Shown: one piece after another, positions 1 to 8,242 of the stretch | Layout of the letters: each line of letters begins with the position of its first letter | Numbering within the stretch: position 1 is the stretch's first letter | DNA from: JAIOTG01 sp964644045 | GTDB lineage: Bacteria; Patescibacteriota; Patescibacteriia; Patescibacteriales; JAGXOH01 | Reading direction: 5' to 3' | Length of the DNA: 14,131 nt | Assembly: GCA_964644045.1 (NCBI GenBank) | Contig: CAZXUK010000024.1 | Coordinates: 1-14,131, forward strand | Program-made: the position numbers and the translations under genes | Notes under the pieces: generated by a model | What the model saw: the letters and a program-made list of their open reading frames with translations, nothing else | Told to the model about the DNA's origin: nothing | The model's database searches: none

Positions 1-21
1 TCTCCCCCAAGGGAGAACTTT
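1..21 (+). terminator. Possible terminator hairpin of an upstream gene, at the window edge
   Basis: TCTCCC (1-6) and GGGAGA (11-16) form a perfect 6-bp stem with a CCAA loop, followed by a weak ACTTTTC tract. The stem may continue to the left of the window. It could end a gene lying upstream. The T tract is poor, so this is only a possibility. Confidence 0.3.
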
Positions 22-102
22 TCAAAAAAACCACCACACTTTTTGACACAGAGCCTTTTTACAGGATAGGCATTGCTTTTTCTCTGAATAAGTTCATTTA
101 TG

Positions 103-131
103 TTTTGTTTAAGTTGTTTTTTTGGTATAAT
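103..131 (+). promoter_or_regulatory. Extended -10 promoter for the surface protein gene
   Basis: A perfect TATAAT (126-131) is preceded by TG one base upstream (123-124), the extended -10 arrangement. The -35 region is only a T-rich TTTTGT (103-108) at 17-bp spacing, which an extended -10 can tolerate. Transcription would begin near 138, giving a leader of about 90 nt before the preferred start codon at 230. Confidence 0.45.
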
Positions 132-229
132 TAATATTGGAGTTGTAATCGTTCTACTTTATTGCTTTGTTTTTTTATTTGTATTGTTGGTTCAAAGAAG
201 GAGATTATTTCAAATATTTTGTTTTTGCT

Positions 230-3200
230 ATGAACTCAACCTTTTCTAAAAAGTTAGCCGTGGTTTTAATGCTGTTTTTTGCATTGCTTTTTACTGCTTT
301 TTCCCAAGAGGCGAGAGCTGCATCAATAACTGATTTTAATAAGCTCAAAAAACTTGACGTAGCGAGCGCATCGGGAACGCCGATCATTTCCCGTGCTGTT
401 CCTTTGAAAATAACAAGTGGAGATGACAGCATTACGGGAACGGGAGAGATAGTTTTGGATTGGACTAATATTGCGGATAAAAGCGATATCGCCGTTTATG
501 ACGAGAATAACAATTTACTTGATTATTGGATAGGAAGTTTTGATGCCACGGCGGAAACAGCGACAATTCACGTTTACAGAGATTGGGTAAGAGACGGTTC
601 AACTCAAGCTCAAATCGCTTATGGAAGTGGACCGAGCGACCAAAGCGTGAGTTCAGATACTGTTTTTGATAAGGAGACCAATCTACAAGGTGGTTGGGCA
701 TTGAATGAGGATTTAGGAGATGCTTTGGATTTGACAAGCAATAATAATGATGGAACGGTAAATGGTGCTACCCAAGGACAAGTTGGACAAGTAGGCGGTG
801 CTTATGATTTTGAAAGAGACGATGGTGATTATATAGAATGTGGTGATATAGGAATAGAAGGTTTAACCACATTTTCATTAGCTATATGGTTAAAAGCTGA
901 AAGTAATAGTCAGACCAGACACAGTATGTTTGTAAATGGAGGTCCTAGTGCAAATGATACTCTGTTTTTTTCTGTTGAATCGGGCGAACTACATACTATT
1001 ATAAATTCTGGCGGTGTGAACTTATCGGGAGGGACTATAAATACTGATACATGGTACTTCGTTGTCCTCACTTATGATGGAAGCGGTCAAGCTAAGATTT
1101 TTATTGATAATAGTGAAATAGTATCAGGCTCTGGAGATGGGAGTTTAAATTCTACATCTGAAACATTTAAAATTGGAGGGAGAGGAGATGACAATGAACA
1201 TTTTGATGGAATATTAGACGACGTCCGCGTTTTTAACACAACCCTCTCCCCCGATGAAATAACAGCCCAATACGACGCCACAAAAGGAACTCCCGAATTT
1301 TTCAGTCAGCAGATAGGAACCTTTACTGGCGATGCTCCTATTATTTTTAATCCTTCGCCAGAGGATGGTGCTACAGGCGTTTCTGCCCCACTTACTTTAT
1401 CCGCAGATGTTTCCGACCCAAACGGCGATTCAATGGATGTTTGTTTTTATGATGCTGCGGATGATTCTAAAATTGGTTGTGATACTGGTGTAGCTTCTGG
1501 AGAAAATGCTACCACAACTTGGTCTGGATTATCTTCGGAAACCTCTTATTCTTGGTATGCCGTTGCCGATGACGGAAATGACAGCACTCAAAGTTCTACT
1601 TGGAGTTTTACCACTTGTGTTCTTATATTCGATTTCAATAAAATCAAAAAATTGGATGTAACGAGCGCATCGGGAACGCCGACCATTTCCCGTGTTGTTC
1701 CTTTGAAAATAACAAGTGGAGATGACAGCACTACGGGAACGGGAGAGATAGTTTTGGATTGGACTAATATTGCGGATAAAAGCGATATCGCCGTTTATGA
1801 CGAGAATAACAATTTACTTGATTATTGGATAGAAAGTTTTGATGCCACGGCGGAAACAGCGACAATTCACGTTTACAGAGATTGGGTGCGGGACGGAAGT
1901 GTTCAACTTAAAGTGTTTTACGGTAGCGGGATAGGCAGTGATCAAAGTGTTTCTGCAAGCGTGGTATTTGATAAGGAAAGCAATCTCAACGCCGGATATG
2001 TTTTCAATGAAACTTCGGGTGATTTGTTGGATGTTACTTCCAACAACCATGATGGAAGTATTAATGGCCCAACACAAGAAGAAGAAGGAGTCATTGGTAA
2101 GGGTTACAGTTTCGATGGAAGTAATGATGATATTGACTTAAGCAGTCCTTCGGGTTTGAAGTTCGGAGACGAAGATTATTCCGTTAATATCTGGGTAAAG
2201 GCGGATGAGAATCAAACTTATGCTGAGCACGGATTAGGGATCGTGGGAGATGCGGATTGGCAGAACGGGGGTTGGTTTTTTGGTATTGCTGATCAAGAGA
2301 AGTTTCACGCCACGGCAAACAGCGATTCAGAGCAACAAATGTTGGTGCTGGGGGATATATCATCGAATTGGACAATGCTTACTCTGGTATATAATTCAGC
2401 GGAAAATGCCTATTATGCGTATCAAAATAAAGATGAAAACACGGTTACCAAGAGTCTTACAGCATACGAATCCCCCAATAATATTTGGATAGGCAGAGGA
2501 ATTCAGGGAGGCCATCAGGAGTATTATGGCGGAATTATATGCGATCTCCGTATTTATGGGCAAACATTAAGTGAAAATAATCTTTCTGCCATTTATGCCG
2601 CCACTCGGGTTTCCCCGGATTTCTTTAGTCAGCAAGCAGCAGAGACGTCAGTGGTAGGAACAAAAGACGCTACTAATGTGGATAAAACTTCCGCTCAACT
2701 TAATGGAAGTCTGGTTAATTTAACGGGTGAGTCCAGTTTAGATGTATACTTTAAGTGGGGAACAGATACAAGTTATGGAAATACAACAGCCACACAAACC
2801 TTATCTTCTACGGGAAATTTTAATGACACAATATCGGGATTAAGTGAAGCTACGGAATATCATTATAAAGTAGTAGCTACGGACGGAGTAGATACTTGGT
2901 ATGGAAGCGATGTTAGTTTCATTACTTTACAAACAACAGCATCAAGGACAGAACCTGACGATTTAGACAGCCAAGATTGGCTGGGCGCAGATCAATATCA
3001 CGAGGCGAGTAATGTCGACACGGACGGTAGTGGGAACCTGGTATTGGATATTATAACACCAACAACAACTTATGATTTTGAAGACGATACTCTTCAGGGG
3101 TGGCAAGATGATGTTGCGAATTTTTTGAATACTTATTCTTTTCCTGTCAGAGAATCTTATTCTATGGGAGGAGAAGGAAGTGGTGTTCAGGAAAATATAG

Positions 3201-6200
3201 CCCATATATCTCCTTCTAAATTAGACGGAGGAGTTCAAATAGATTATATTGAATTTTATTATCAAGAGAAACAAACAAGCACTGGCGCAGGCATACAGTT
3301 AGAGGATTCAAACGGCAATCCGGTTATAGCTGCCGGAACTGACAATCCCCAGTGGCTTATAAGAGATAATAATGGATTTAATGATGTTAATAGTGGTGAT
3401 GGATATGACAGATGGGTTTATGTAAAGATAACACTTGATTGGACTAACGCAGAAGCGGATGTTTATTTTGAGGATTTAAGCAGTGGTTCTTCTGGAACTT
3501 ATTCTAACCGACCTTTGATAAACAACACCAATGTAGAAACCTTAAGGATTAAAAATACTAAGCGTGGAAATAGTTGGGAGAGTGGCGATTTTAATATGTG
3601 GTTTGACGACATTAAGTTTGATACTGGAGGAAGTGGTGATTATGTTTCTTCAGGTTACCGTATTTCTCAACCGCTTTATTTGGGAATTGATTCAGCCGGT
3701 GATTCTTTAATAAATTGGGTTCAAACTTTAGCAACGAATACGGATATAAACATTTACACGGCAGTAAACTCCGACCCCGACACCGCCCCGACTTCTTGGA
3801 CAGGAGATATGGACGGCTCTACTATTGATACTATAATAAATGGAAATGATTATTCTGAAAAATATCTGTGGATAAAGCAGGAACTTACAACATCGGATGA
3901 TACTAATACACCGAAGTTAGGGAGTTTAAGTTATGAGGTGAATAGTGGCGCTGCTTCTGACGCGCCCATCAACCCCTCACCCTCGGACGGAACCACGGGA
4001 ATAGCAACGAATACCACCCTATCGGTGGATGTCTCCGATCCTGACGGNNNNNNNNNNNNNNNNNNNNNNNNNNNNNNNNNNNNNNNNNNNNNNNNNNNNN
4101 NNNNNNNNNNNNNNNNNNNNNNNNNNNNNNNNNNNNNNNNNNNNNNNACTTTAATTGAGGAAGTAACGGGAGTAGCCAGCGGAGGAACCGCCACCACAAG
4201 TTCCTTAAGTTTAAATAGCGGAACATCTTATTCTTGGTATGCGGTGGCGGATGACGGCTTGACCACCACTACTTCCAGTACCTGGAATTTCACCACTGAA
4301 GAGGTGGCCCCGTCCGTAGATACCAACGCTGTCATTAACATAGCAACAAGCTCCGCCACCTTGAACGGTGAACTAACAGATTCGGGGTCCGCCGACTCGG
4401 TGGAGGTGTGGTTCAGTTGGGGCAAACAAGGTACAAAACTGGATTCCACAACAACCGCGCAAACTCTTAACTCTACAAGCACTTTCCAGGAAACAATAGA
4501 TAATTTAGATACGGGTACAACCTACGAGTTCCGCGCCGAAGCGGACGGTGACGGCGCGGCCACCGGCACGACGCTGACCTTCACGACCGATAACAACGCA
4601 CCAAATGCGCCCACCAACCCCTCACCCTCGGACGGAGCCACGGGAATAGCAACGAATACCACCCTATCGGTGGATGTCTCCGATCCTGACGGAGATAATA
4701 TGGATGTGTCCTTCTATTGGAACGACGATACTTTAATTGAGGAAGTAACGGGAGTAGCCAGCGGAGGAACCGCCACCACAAGTTTGCTCAGTTTGAATAT
4801 TGGCACAACCTATAACTGGTATGCGATGGCGGATGATGGTTCAACCATAACTCAGTCTTCAGCTTGGTCTTTTACTACCAACAAGGTTCCCGATCAACCC
4901 TCTAACCCCACACCCGGCGACGGAACAACTGTAACCACTTCAACATTTGATTTGGCAGTTGATGTTTTCGACCCGGACGGGGATGCAATGGATGTAGAGT
5001 TTTTTGTTGATGGAGTAAGTCAAGGTACAGATATTGGAGTATCCTCCGGCAACACTGCTATCTATATTGTCTCCGACTCTATTGCCGAGGACTCCCATAA
5101 CTGGCACGCCGTAGCCGATGATGGCCTTGTTACCACCAGCTCCGCCGTTTGGTCCTTTACTGTTGATACCGAGGCCCCGACAACTTCTGGTGGCGAGGCT
5201 TTAGATAACCACAATGCTGATGATATAGTCGCTGAAGGCCAGTCTGTAACCTTGTCCGTAACAAGTACTGATGCAGTAAGTGCAGTCTCTTCAGTTGAGG
5301 CTGATATCTTTTCTTTTAGTTATCCTTTAACCGATGGCAACAGTGATGATGTTTGGGATACGACCACAACCGTGCCTGCCGATTTCTCTGATGGAATAAA
5401 GAATATGGATATAATTACAACCGACAGTAAAGGCAACTCCCGGACTGATACCTACTCTGATGTTATCACTGTAGATAATACCGCACCCACTTCTACCGTA
5501 GATGCTTTGAGTGATTGGCAAACGTCTGCCAGCTGGACGCTCTCCTGGAGTGGAGGAGATGCCATTTCAGGTATTGATACTTATGATGTTCAATATAACA
5601 GAAACAATGAGGGCTGGACCGATTGTGTGACCGGTACTACTAGCACCAGTATTACTTTTCCCGATGGTTGTTCTGATTCTTCGCCATCCGTTTCTTCCGG
5701 TGATACTTTTGAATACCAATGCCACGCTATTGATATGACGGGTAACCAAGGAAGTTACGCCGGTACAGTCAGTACTACCGTGGATACGGAGGACCCCACT
5801 ATTACCGTAGATTCACCTGTCGCCGGCTCCTGGCAAAATTCCGATTTTGAAGTTGGTTTCTCGGATTCGGATGCGGATTCCGGTCTATCCTCCTGTGAAT
5901 ACAGAATTATTGATAACGGTTCGGAGAGCAAGAGTTGGACCACAAGAGATTGTTTAGGAACGGAAACCATTGAGATTTCCTCTTATTGTACTACGGAAGG
6001 AAAAAATACCTGTACGGTAGAATCAAGAGCAACTGACAACGTAGATAATACTAACACCAATACCAGAAGCTTCTCAATTGACACGGTTAATCCCACTTCT
6101 ACTATAACCTCAATAACTGCAGACTCCGACTCTCAATTAACAGTTATTGCCACGGCAACCGATTCTGTTTCCGGATTGGCAAATTCTCCTTTTTGGTTTA

Positions 6201-7864
6201 AAGAAACATCCGGAAGCAGTGGAGCTACAAGTTCCTCCTCCTGGAGCAGTTCAACTACTTTTACCAATTCAAGGCTTTCCCCCAATACGAAGTATATTTA
6301 CAAGGTAAAAGTAAAAGATAAAGCTGACAATCAGTCTTCCTATTCTGCAACTTCTTCAAAATACACCCCGGCTCCCGTCCCTGCTAATTTAGGTTCCGGC
6401 AATGCCAAAGAGGAAAGTATTAGTTTAACTGTGGATTCTTTTAATAATGACAATTATGATTCCTCAGGTTACTACTTTTGGGATTCTGATTCTCCCTCCA
6501 ATAATTCAGGTTGGATAACGAGTAACTCCTGGGAAGTAGACAATCTTTCTTGCGATACTTCTTATACTTTTAAAGTAAAATACAGAAACGGAGACGGAAC
6601 CGAAACTGATGCAATATCCTTAACTGAAAAAACCGCTTCCTGTGGCGGAGGAGGCACTCCCATCTCTTGGCTTCAATCCCCCGCTGCTCCTCAACGAGAC
6701 TTTCAAGTAACCATAAATCAAGGAGTTGCCACTACCGGAAGTAGAAAAGTGGATTTGAGCTTGGATGGAGGCTCTGATGCACAGAGAATGTCAATTTCCC
6801 GTAGTCCCGACTTTACCGTTGAAGCCAACACCGATCAGATTGACTATCGAACTGAGTATGAGTGGGATCTGTGTTATAATCAAAAGCAATGTAGAATCGG
6901 CATTCATACCGTATATATTAAATTTTATACTGAGCATGGTCAGCCCTCTGAGGTAGTATCGGACAGTATTAAATTGATTGAAGCTCAGCAAAAAGAAAAA
7001 GAGGAGCAACAAGGCCAAGAGCAAGACCAGAAACAAGTCTCTCCGATCTCAATCCCCGATGATTTTAAATTTACTAAGGACTTAGAAAAAGGAATGACCG
7101 AAACCGAAGTAAAATATTTGCAAATTGTTTTAAACTCCGATCCTGACACCAAATTAGCTAAAAGCGGAGTAGGTTCTCCCGGTAATGAAACTAACTACTT
7201 TGGTCCTTTAACCAAACAGGCAGTAATTAAATTTCAAGAGAAACATTCCGAGAGTATGCTTAAGCCCTGGAATTTACAACAAGGCACGGGCTACGTGGGC
7301 AAAACCACCAGAGAGAAGCTTAATGAGTTGATAACGGGTGTTCCTGAAGAACAAAAGCAGCAACAAGAACCTACGCAACCAACATTCTCTTCCGGTGACC
7401 TCGTTAGGCAATGGGGCAACCCCACAGTCTATCTAATTGAATCCGGCAAAAAGAGACCCATTATATCTTTACAAGTAATAAAGTTAAGGTTCCCGGGCGA
7501 AGAAATTCGACAAACTTCCAGTTTAAAGAAATTCCCCACAGGAGCTCCGGTGACTCTACAGCAAGAACCCACACAGCAACAAGAACCTACGCAACCAATA
7601 TTCAATACCAATTTACAGTTCGGTGATATTTCAGAAGATGTAAGAAAATTACAACAATTTTTAAATAACAATGGAATTTTGGTAAGTAATGTCGGTCCCG
7701 GCTCTCCCGGCAATGAAACCAATTATTTTGGCCCCTTAACCAAACAGGCAGTAATTAAATTCCAAGAGAAATACTCCGAGAGTGTGCTTAAGCCCTGGAA
7801 TTTGCAACAAGGTACGGGCTACGTGGGCAAAAACACCAGAGAGAAGCTCAACGAGCTTTATTAA
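230..7864 (+). CDS. Giant secreted multidomain surface protein (DUF2341, LamG, Ig/fn3-like repeats, two peptidoglycan-binding domains)
   Basis: The reading frame is open from ATG 167, but ATG 230 is preferred because it gives a clean signal peptide: KK at 7-8, hydrophobic 9-24, and Ala-Arg-Ala cleavage near residue 30. Approximate domain order (residues, start 230): DUF2341 33-147; LamG-like jelly roll 147-360; Ig/fn3-like 368-462; second DUF2341 467-580; second LamG 581-797; fn3-like 806-900; a further jelly-roll-like segment 948-1138; about nine Ig/fn3-like domains to ~2140; a C-terminal Ig-like domain to ~2250; a Gln/Glu-rich linker; then two peptidoglycan-binding (PG_binding_1-like) domains, 2280-2370 and 2459-2544, flanking a segment with a GDLVRQWGNPTVYLIESGKK motif. 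No sortase signal or C-terminal membrane helix is seen, so attachment is probably through the PG-binding repeats. LamG and DUF2341 suggest glycan or surface binding, but the ligand is unknown. An N gap interrupts residues ~1273-1306. The only Shine-Dalgarno-like AAGGAG (198-203) lies 26 nt before ATG 230, unusually far. Confidence 0.85.
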   Translation: MNSTFSKKLAVVLMLFFALLFTAFSQEARAASITDFNKLKKLDVASASGTPIISRAVPLKITSGDDSITGTGEIVLDWTNIADKSDIAVYDENNNLLDYWIGSFDATAETATIHVYRDWVRDGSTQAQIAYGSGPSDQSVSSDTVFDKETNLQGGWALNEDLGDALDLTSNNNDGTVNGATQGQVGQVGGAYDFERDDGDYIECGDIGIEGLTTFSLAIWLKAESNSQTRHSMFVNGGPSANDTLFFSVESGELHTIINSGGVNLSGGTINTDTWYFVVLTYDGSGQAKIFIDNSEIVSGSGDGSLNSTSETFKIGGRGDDNEHFDGILDDVRVFNTTLSPDEITAQYDATKGTPEFFSQQIGTFTGDAPIIFNPSPEDGATGVSAPLTLSADVSDPNGDSMDVCFYDAADDSKIGCDTGVASGENATTTWSGLSSETSYSWYAVADDGNDSTQSSTWSFTTCVLIFDFNKIKKLDVTSASGTPTISRVVPLKITSGDDSTTGTGEIVLDWTNIADKSDIAVYDENNNLLDYWIESFDATAETATIHVYRDWVRDGSVQLKVFYGSGIGSDQSVSASVVFDKESNLNAGYVFNETSGDLLDVTSNNHDGSINGPTQEEEGVIGKGYSFDGSNDDIDLSSPSGLKFGDEDYSVNIWVKADENQTYAEHGLGIVGDADWQNGGWFFGIADQEKFHATANSDSEQQMLVLGDISSNWTMLTLVYNSAENAYYAYQNKDENTVTKSLTAYESPNNIWIGRGIQGGHQEYYGGIICDLRIYGQTLSENNLSAIYAATRVSPDFFSQQAAETSVVGTKDATNVDKTSAQLNGSLVNLTGESSLDVYFKWGTDTSYGNTTATQTLSSTGNFNDTISGLSEATEYHYKVVATDGVDTWYGSDVSFITLQTTASRTEPDDLDSQDWLGADQYHEASNVDTDGSGNLVLDIITPTTTYDFEDDTLQGWQDDVANFLNTYSFPVRESYSMGGEGSGVQENIAHISPSKLDGGVQIDYIEFYYQEKQTSTGAGIQLEDSNGNPVIAAGTDNPQWLIRDNNGFNDVNSGDGYDRWVYVKITLDWTNAEADVYFEDLSSGSSGTYSNRPLINNTNVETLRIKNTKRGNSWESGDFNMWFDDIKFDTGGSGDYVSSGYRISQPLYLGIDSAGDSLINWVQTLATNTDINIYTAVNSDPDTAPTSWTGDMDGSTIDTIINGNDYSEKYLWIKQELTTSDDTNTPKLGSLSYEVNSGAASDAPINPSPSDGTTGIATNTTLSVDVSDPDXXXXXXXXXXXXXXXXXXXXXXXXXXXXXXXXXXTLIEEVTGVASGGTATTSSLSLNSGTSYSWYAVADDGLTTTTSSTWNFTTEEVAPSVDTNAVINIATSSATLNGELTDSGSADSVEVWFSWGKQGTKLDSTTTAQTLNSTSTFQETIDNLDTGTTYEFRAEADGDGAATGTTLTFTTDNNAPNAPTNPSPSDGATGIATNTTLSVDVSDPDGDNMDVSFYWNDDTLIEEVTGVASGGTATTSLLSLNIGTTYNWYAMADDGSTITQSSAWSFTTNKVPDQPSNPTPGDGTTVTTSTFDLAVDVFDPDGDAMDVEFFVDGVSQGTDIGVSSGNTAIYIVSDSIAEDSHNWHAVADDGLVTTSSAVWSFTVDTEAPTTSGGEALDNHNADDIVAEGQSVTLSVTSTDAVSAVSSVEADIFSFSYPLTDGNSDDVWDTTTTVPADFSDGIKNMDIITTDSKGNSRTDTYSDVITVDNTAPTSTVDALSDWQTSASWTLSWSGGDAISGIDTYDVQYNRNNEGWTDCVTGTTSTSITFPDGCSDSSPSVSSGDTFEYQCHAIDMTGNQGSYAGTVSTTVDTEDPTITVDSPVAGSWQNSDFEVGFSDSDADSGLSSCEYRIIDNGSESKSWTTRDCLGTETIEISSYCTTEGKNTCTVESRATDNVDNTNTNTRSFSIDTVNPTSTITSITADSDSQLTVIATATDSVSGLANSPFWFKETSGSSGATSSSSWSSSTTFTNSRLSPNTKYIYKVKVKDKADNQSSYSATSSKYTPAPVPANLGSGNAKEESISLTVDSFNNDNYDSSGYYFWDSDSPSNNSGWITSNSWEVDNLSCDTSYTFKVKYRNGDGTETDAISLTEKTASCGGGGTPISWLQSPAAPQRDFQVTINQGVATTGSRKVDLSLDGGSDAQRMSISRSPDFTVEANTDQIDYRTEYEWDLCYNQKQCRIGIHTVYIKFYTEHGQPSEVVSDSIKLIEAQQKEKEEQQGQEQDQKQVSPISIPDDFKFTKDLEKGMTETEVKYLQIVLNSDPDTKLAKSGVGSPGNETNYFGPLTKQAVIKFQEKHSESMLKPWNLQQGTGYVGKTTREKLNELITGVPEEQKQQQEPTQPTFSSGDLVRQWGNPTVYLIESGKKRPIISLQVIKLRFPGEEIRQTSSLKKFPTGAPVTLQQEPTQQQEPTQPIFNTNLQFGDISEDVRKLQQFLNNNGILVSNVGPGSPGNETNYFGPLTKQAVIKFQEKYSESVLKPWNLQQGTGYVGKNTREKLNELY
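364..588 (+). repeat. DUF2341 coding repeat, copy 1
   Basis: This 225-bp stretch matches 1663-1887 at an offset of 1299 bp, with only four differences that I can count (at 384, 396, 432 and 534 in this copy). It encodes most of the first DUF2341 module. The LamG regions that follow each copy are far less alike, so the identity is local. Confidence 0.9.
1663..1887 (+). repeat. DUF2341 coding repeat, copy 2
   Basis: This is the partner of the repeat at 364-588, in the same frame and 433 codons downstream. All four differences change the encoded residue (Ile/Thr, Ala/Val, Ile/Thr, Gly/Glu), while synonymous sites are unchanged. That points to a recent duplication or gene conversion. Confidence 0.9.
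3962..4202 (+). repeat. Ig/fn3-like domain repeat, copy 1 (contains the N gap)
   Basis: The 86 bases before the gap match 4607-4692 with two differences, and the 55 bases after the gap match 4730-4784 exactly. The unit encodes an Ig/fn3-like domain beginning NPSPSDGTTGIATNTTLSVD. The gap falls inside the repeat, which probably explains the assembly break. Confidence 0.88.
4048..4147. other. Assembly gap of 100 Ns inside the surface protein gene
   Basis: Exactly 100 Ns, the conventional placeholder for a gap of unknown size. The flanks match the intact repeat at 4607-4784, where only 37 bases (4693-4729) separate the same two flanks. If the broken copy is like the intact one, the true gap is about 37 nt. 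Since 100 and 37 leave the same remainder modulo 3, the frame stays open either way. Confidence 0.97.
4607..4784 (+). repeat. Ig/fn3-like domain repeat, copy 2 (intact)
   Basis: This is the intact partner of the gapped repeat at 3962-4202. The middle part, absent from copy 1, encodes GDNMDVSFYWNDD between the two shared flanks. It serves as a template for the likely size and content of the gap. Confidence 0.88.
7181..7330 (+). repeat. Peptidoglycan-binding domain repeat, copy 1
   Basis: This 150-bp unit encodes GNETNYFGPLTKQAVIKFQE and the following GTGYVGK..TREKLNEL, the core of a PG_binding_1-like domain. It is closely similar to 7709-7858 at an offset of 528 bp. Most differences are synonymous third positions, so this pair appears older than the DUF2341 pair and under protein-level constraint. 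Confidence 0.88.
7709..7858 (+). repeat. Peptidoglycan-binding domain repeat, copy 2
   Basis: This is the partner of 7181-7330 and ends four bases before the stop codon. Residue changes include His/Tyr, Met/Val and Thr/Asn. Two such domains at the C-terminus suggest bivalent cell-wall attachment. Confidence 0.88.
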
Positions 7865-8242
7865 CCGTTTCCATTAAAGGTAAAAAGGATTTTACTCAAC
7901 ATTCCAAAAAAAATTTAAGATAGACCCTTTGTCTGTTGCTCATTTTTGATGGATTGAAAAAAGAATACCATTGGTTATTGTTTGTTTCTAAGCAAATTAT
8001 AAAGAAAAAAAACAAATATCTATTTTTTTAATGGAAGGAATTAAGATAAAAAACACTTTTAATAAAATATGGTTTAGTGTCCAAAATGAGCTGGACTAGC
8101 ACATTCTCTCTTGCTTTTTTTCTTGTTTTTAGTTAAGCTGGAGACGAAAAAAACTAATCTAATCGATAAAGGAGGGTTAGTTTTTATTTGTATAAAAGTT
8201 CTTTAAAAATAGTGTTTTTAATTTCAGATTAAGGAGGAAAAA
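7865..8242. other. AT-rich intergenic region, purL leader
   Basis: No convincing protein gene and no GC-rich terminator for the surface protein gene is visible in these 378 bases. Short pairings exist: ACACT/AGTGT (8052-8056 with 8076-8080) and GTCCA/TGGAC (8079-8083 with 8092-8096), which compete for the same bases, and a larger hairpin at 8149-8185. A 22-codon ATG frame (8031-8099) has no ribosome binding site. No clear -35/-10 pair for purL stands out. I see none of the conserved core bases of a guanine/adenine riboswitch. Confidence 0.6.
8149..8185 (+). promoter_or_regulatory. Hairpin in the purL leader enclosing a Shine-Dalgarno-like sequence
   Basis: AAAAACTAATC (8149-8159) pairs with GGTTAGTTTTT (8175-8185) over 11 bp with one U:G, leaving a 15-nt loop. 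The A tract before it and the U-rich right arm make it resemble a weak, possibly bidirectional, terminator or attenuator. An AAAGGAGG (8168-8175) lies in the loop and first stem base, 12 nt before a TTG codon at 8188. That codon opens a 14-codon frame whose TAA (8230-8232) overlaps the purL ribosome binding site. A regulatory role is inference only. Confidence 0.4.

Noticed and set aside
43..70. TTGACA at 43-48 as part of the promoter of the surface protein gene
   Set aside because: The matching -10 position reads only GATAGG. The extended TATAAT at 126-131 is much better.
167..229. Upstream ATG at 167 as the start of the surface protein
   Set aside because: It would add 21 mostly aromatic residues before a standard signal peptide and has no ribosome binding site. 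ATG 230 gives a normal n-region, h-region and cleavage site. The longer start cannot be fully excluded.
8031..8099. 22-codon ATG frame in the purL leader
   Set aside because: No Shine-Dalgarno, low-complexity AT-rich context, and no sign of a protein family.
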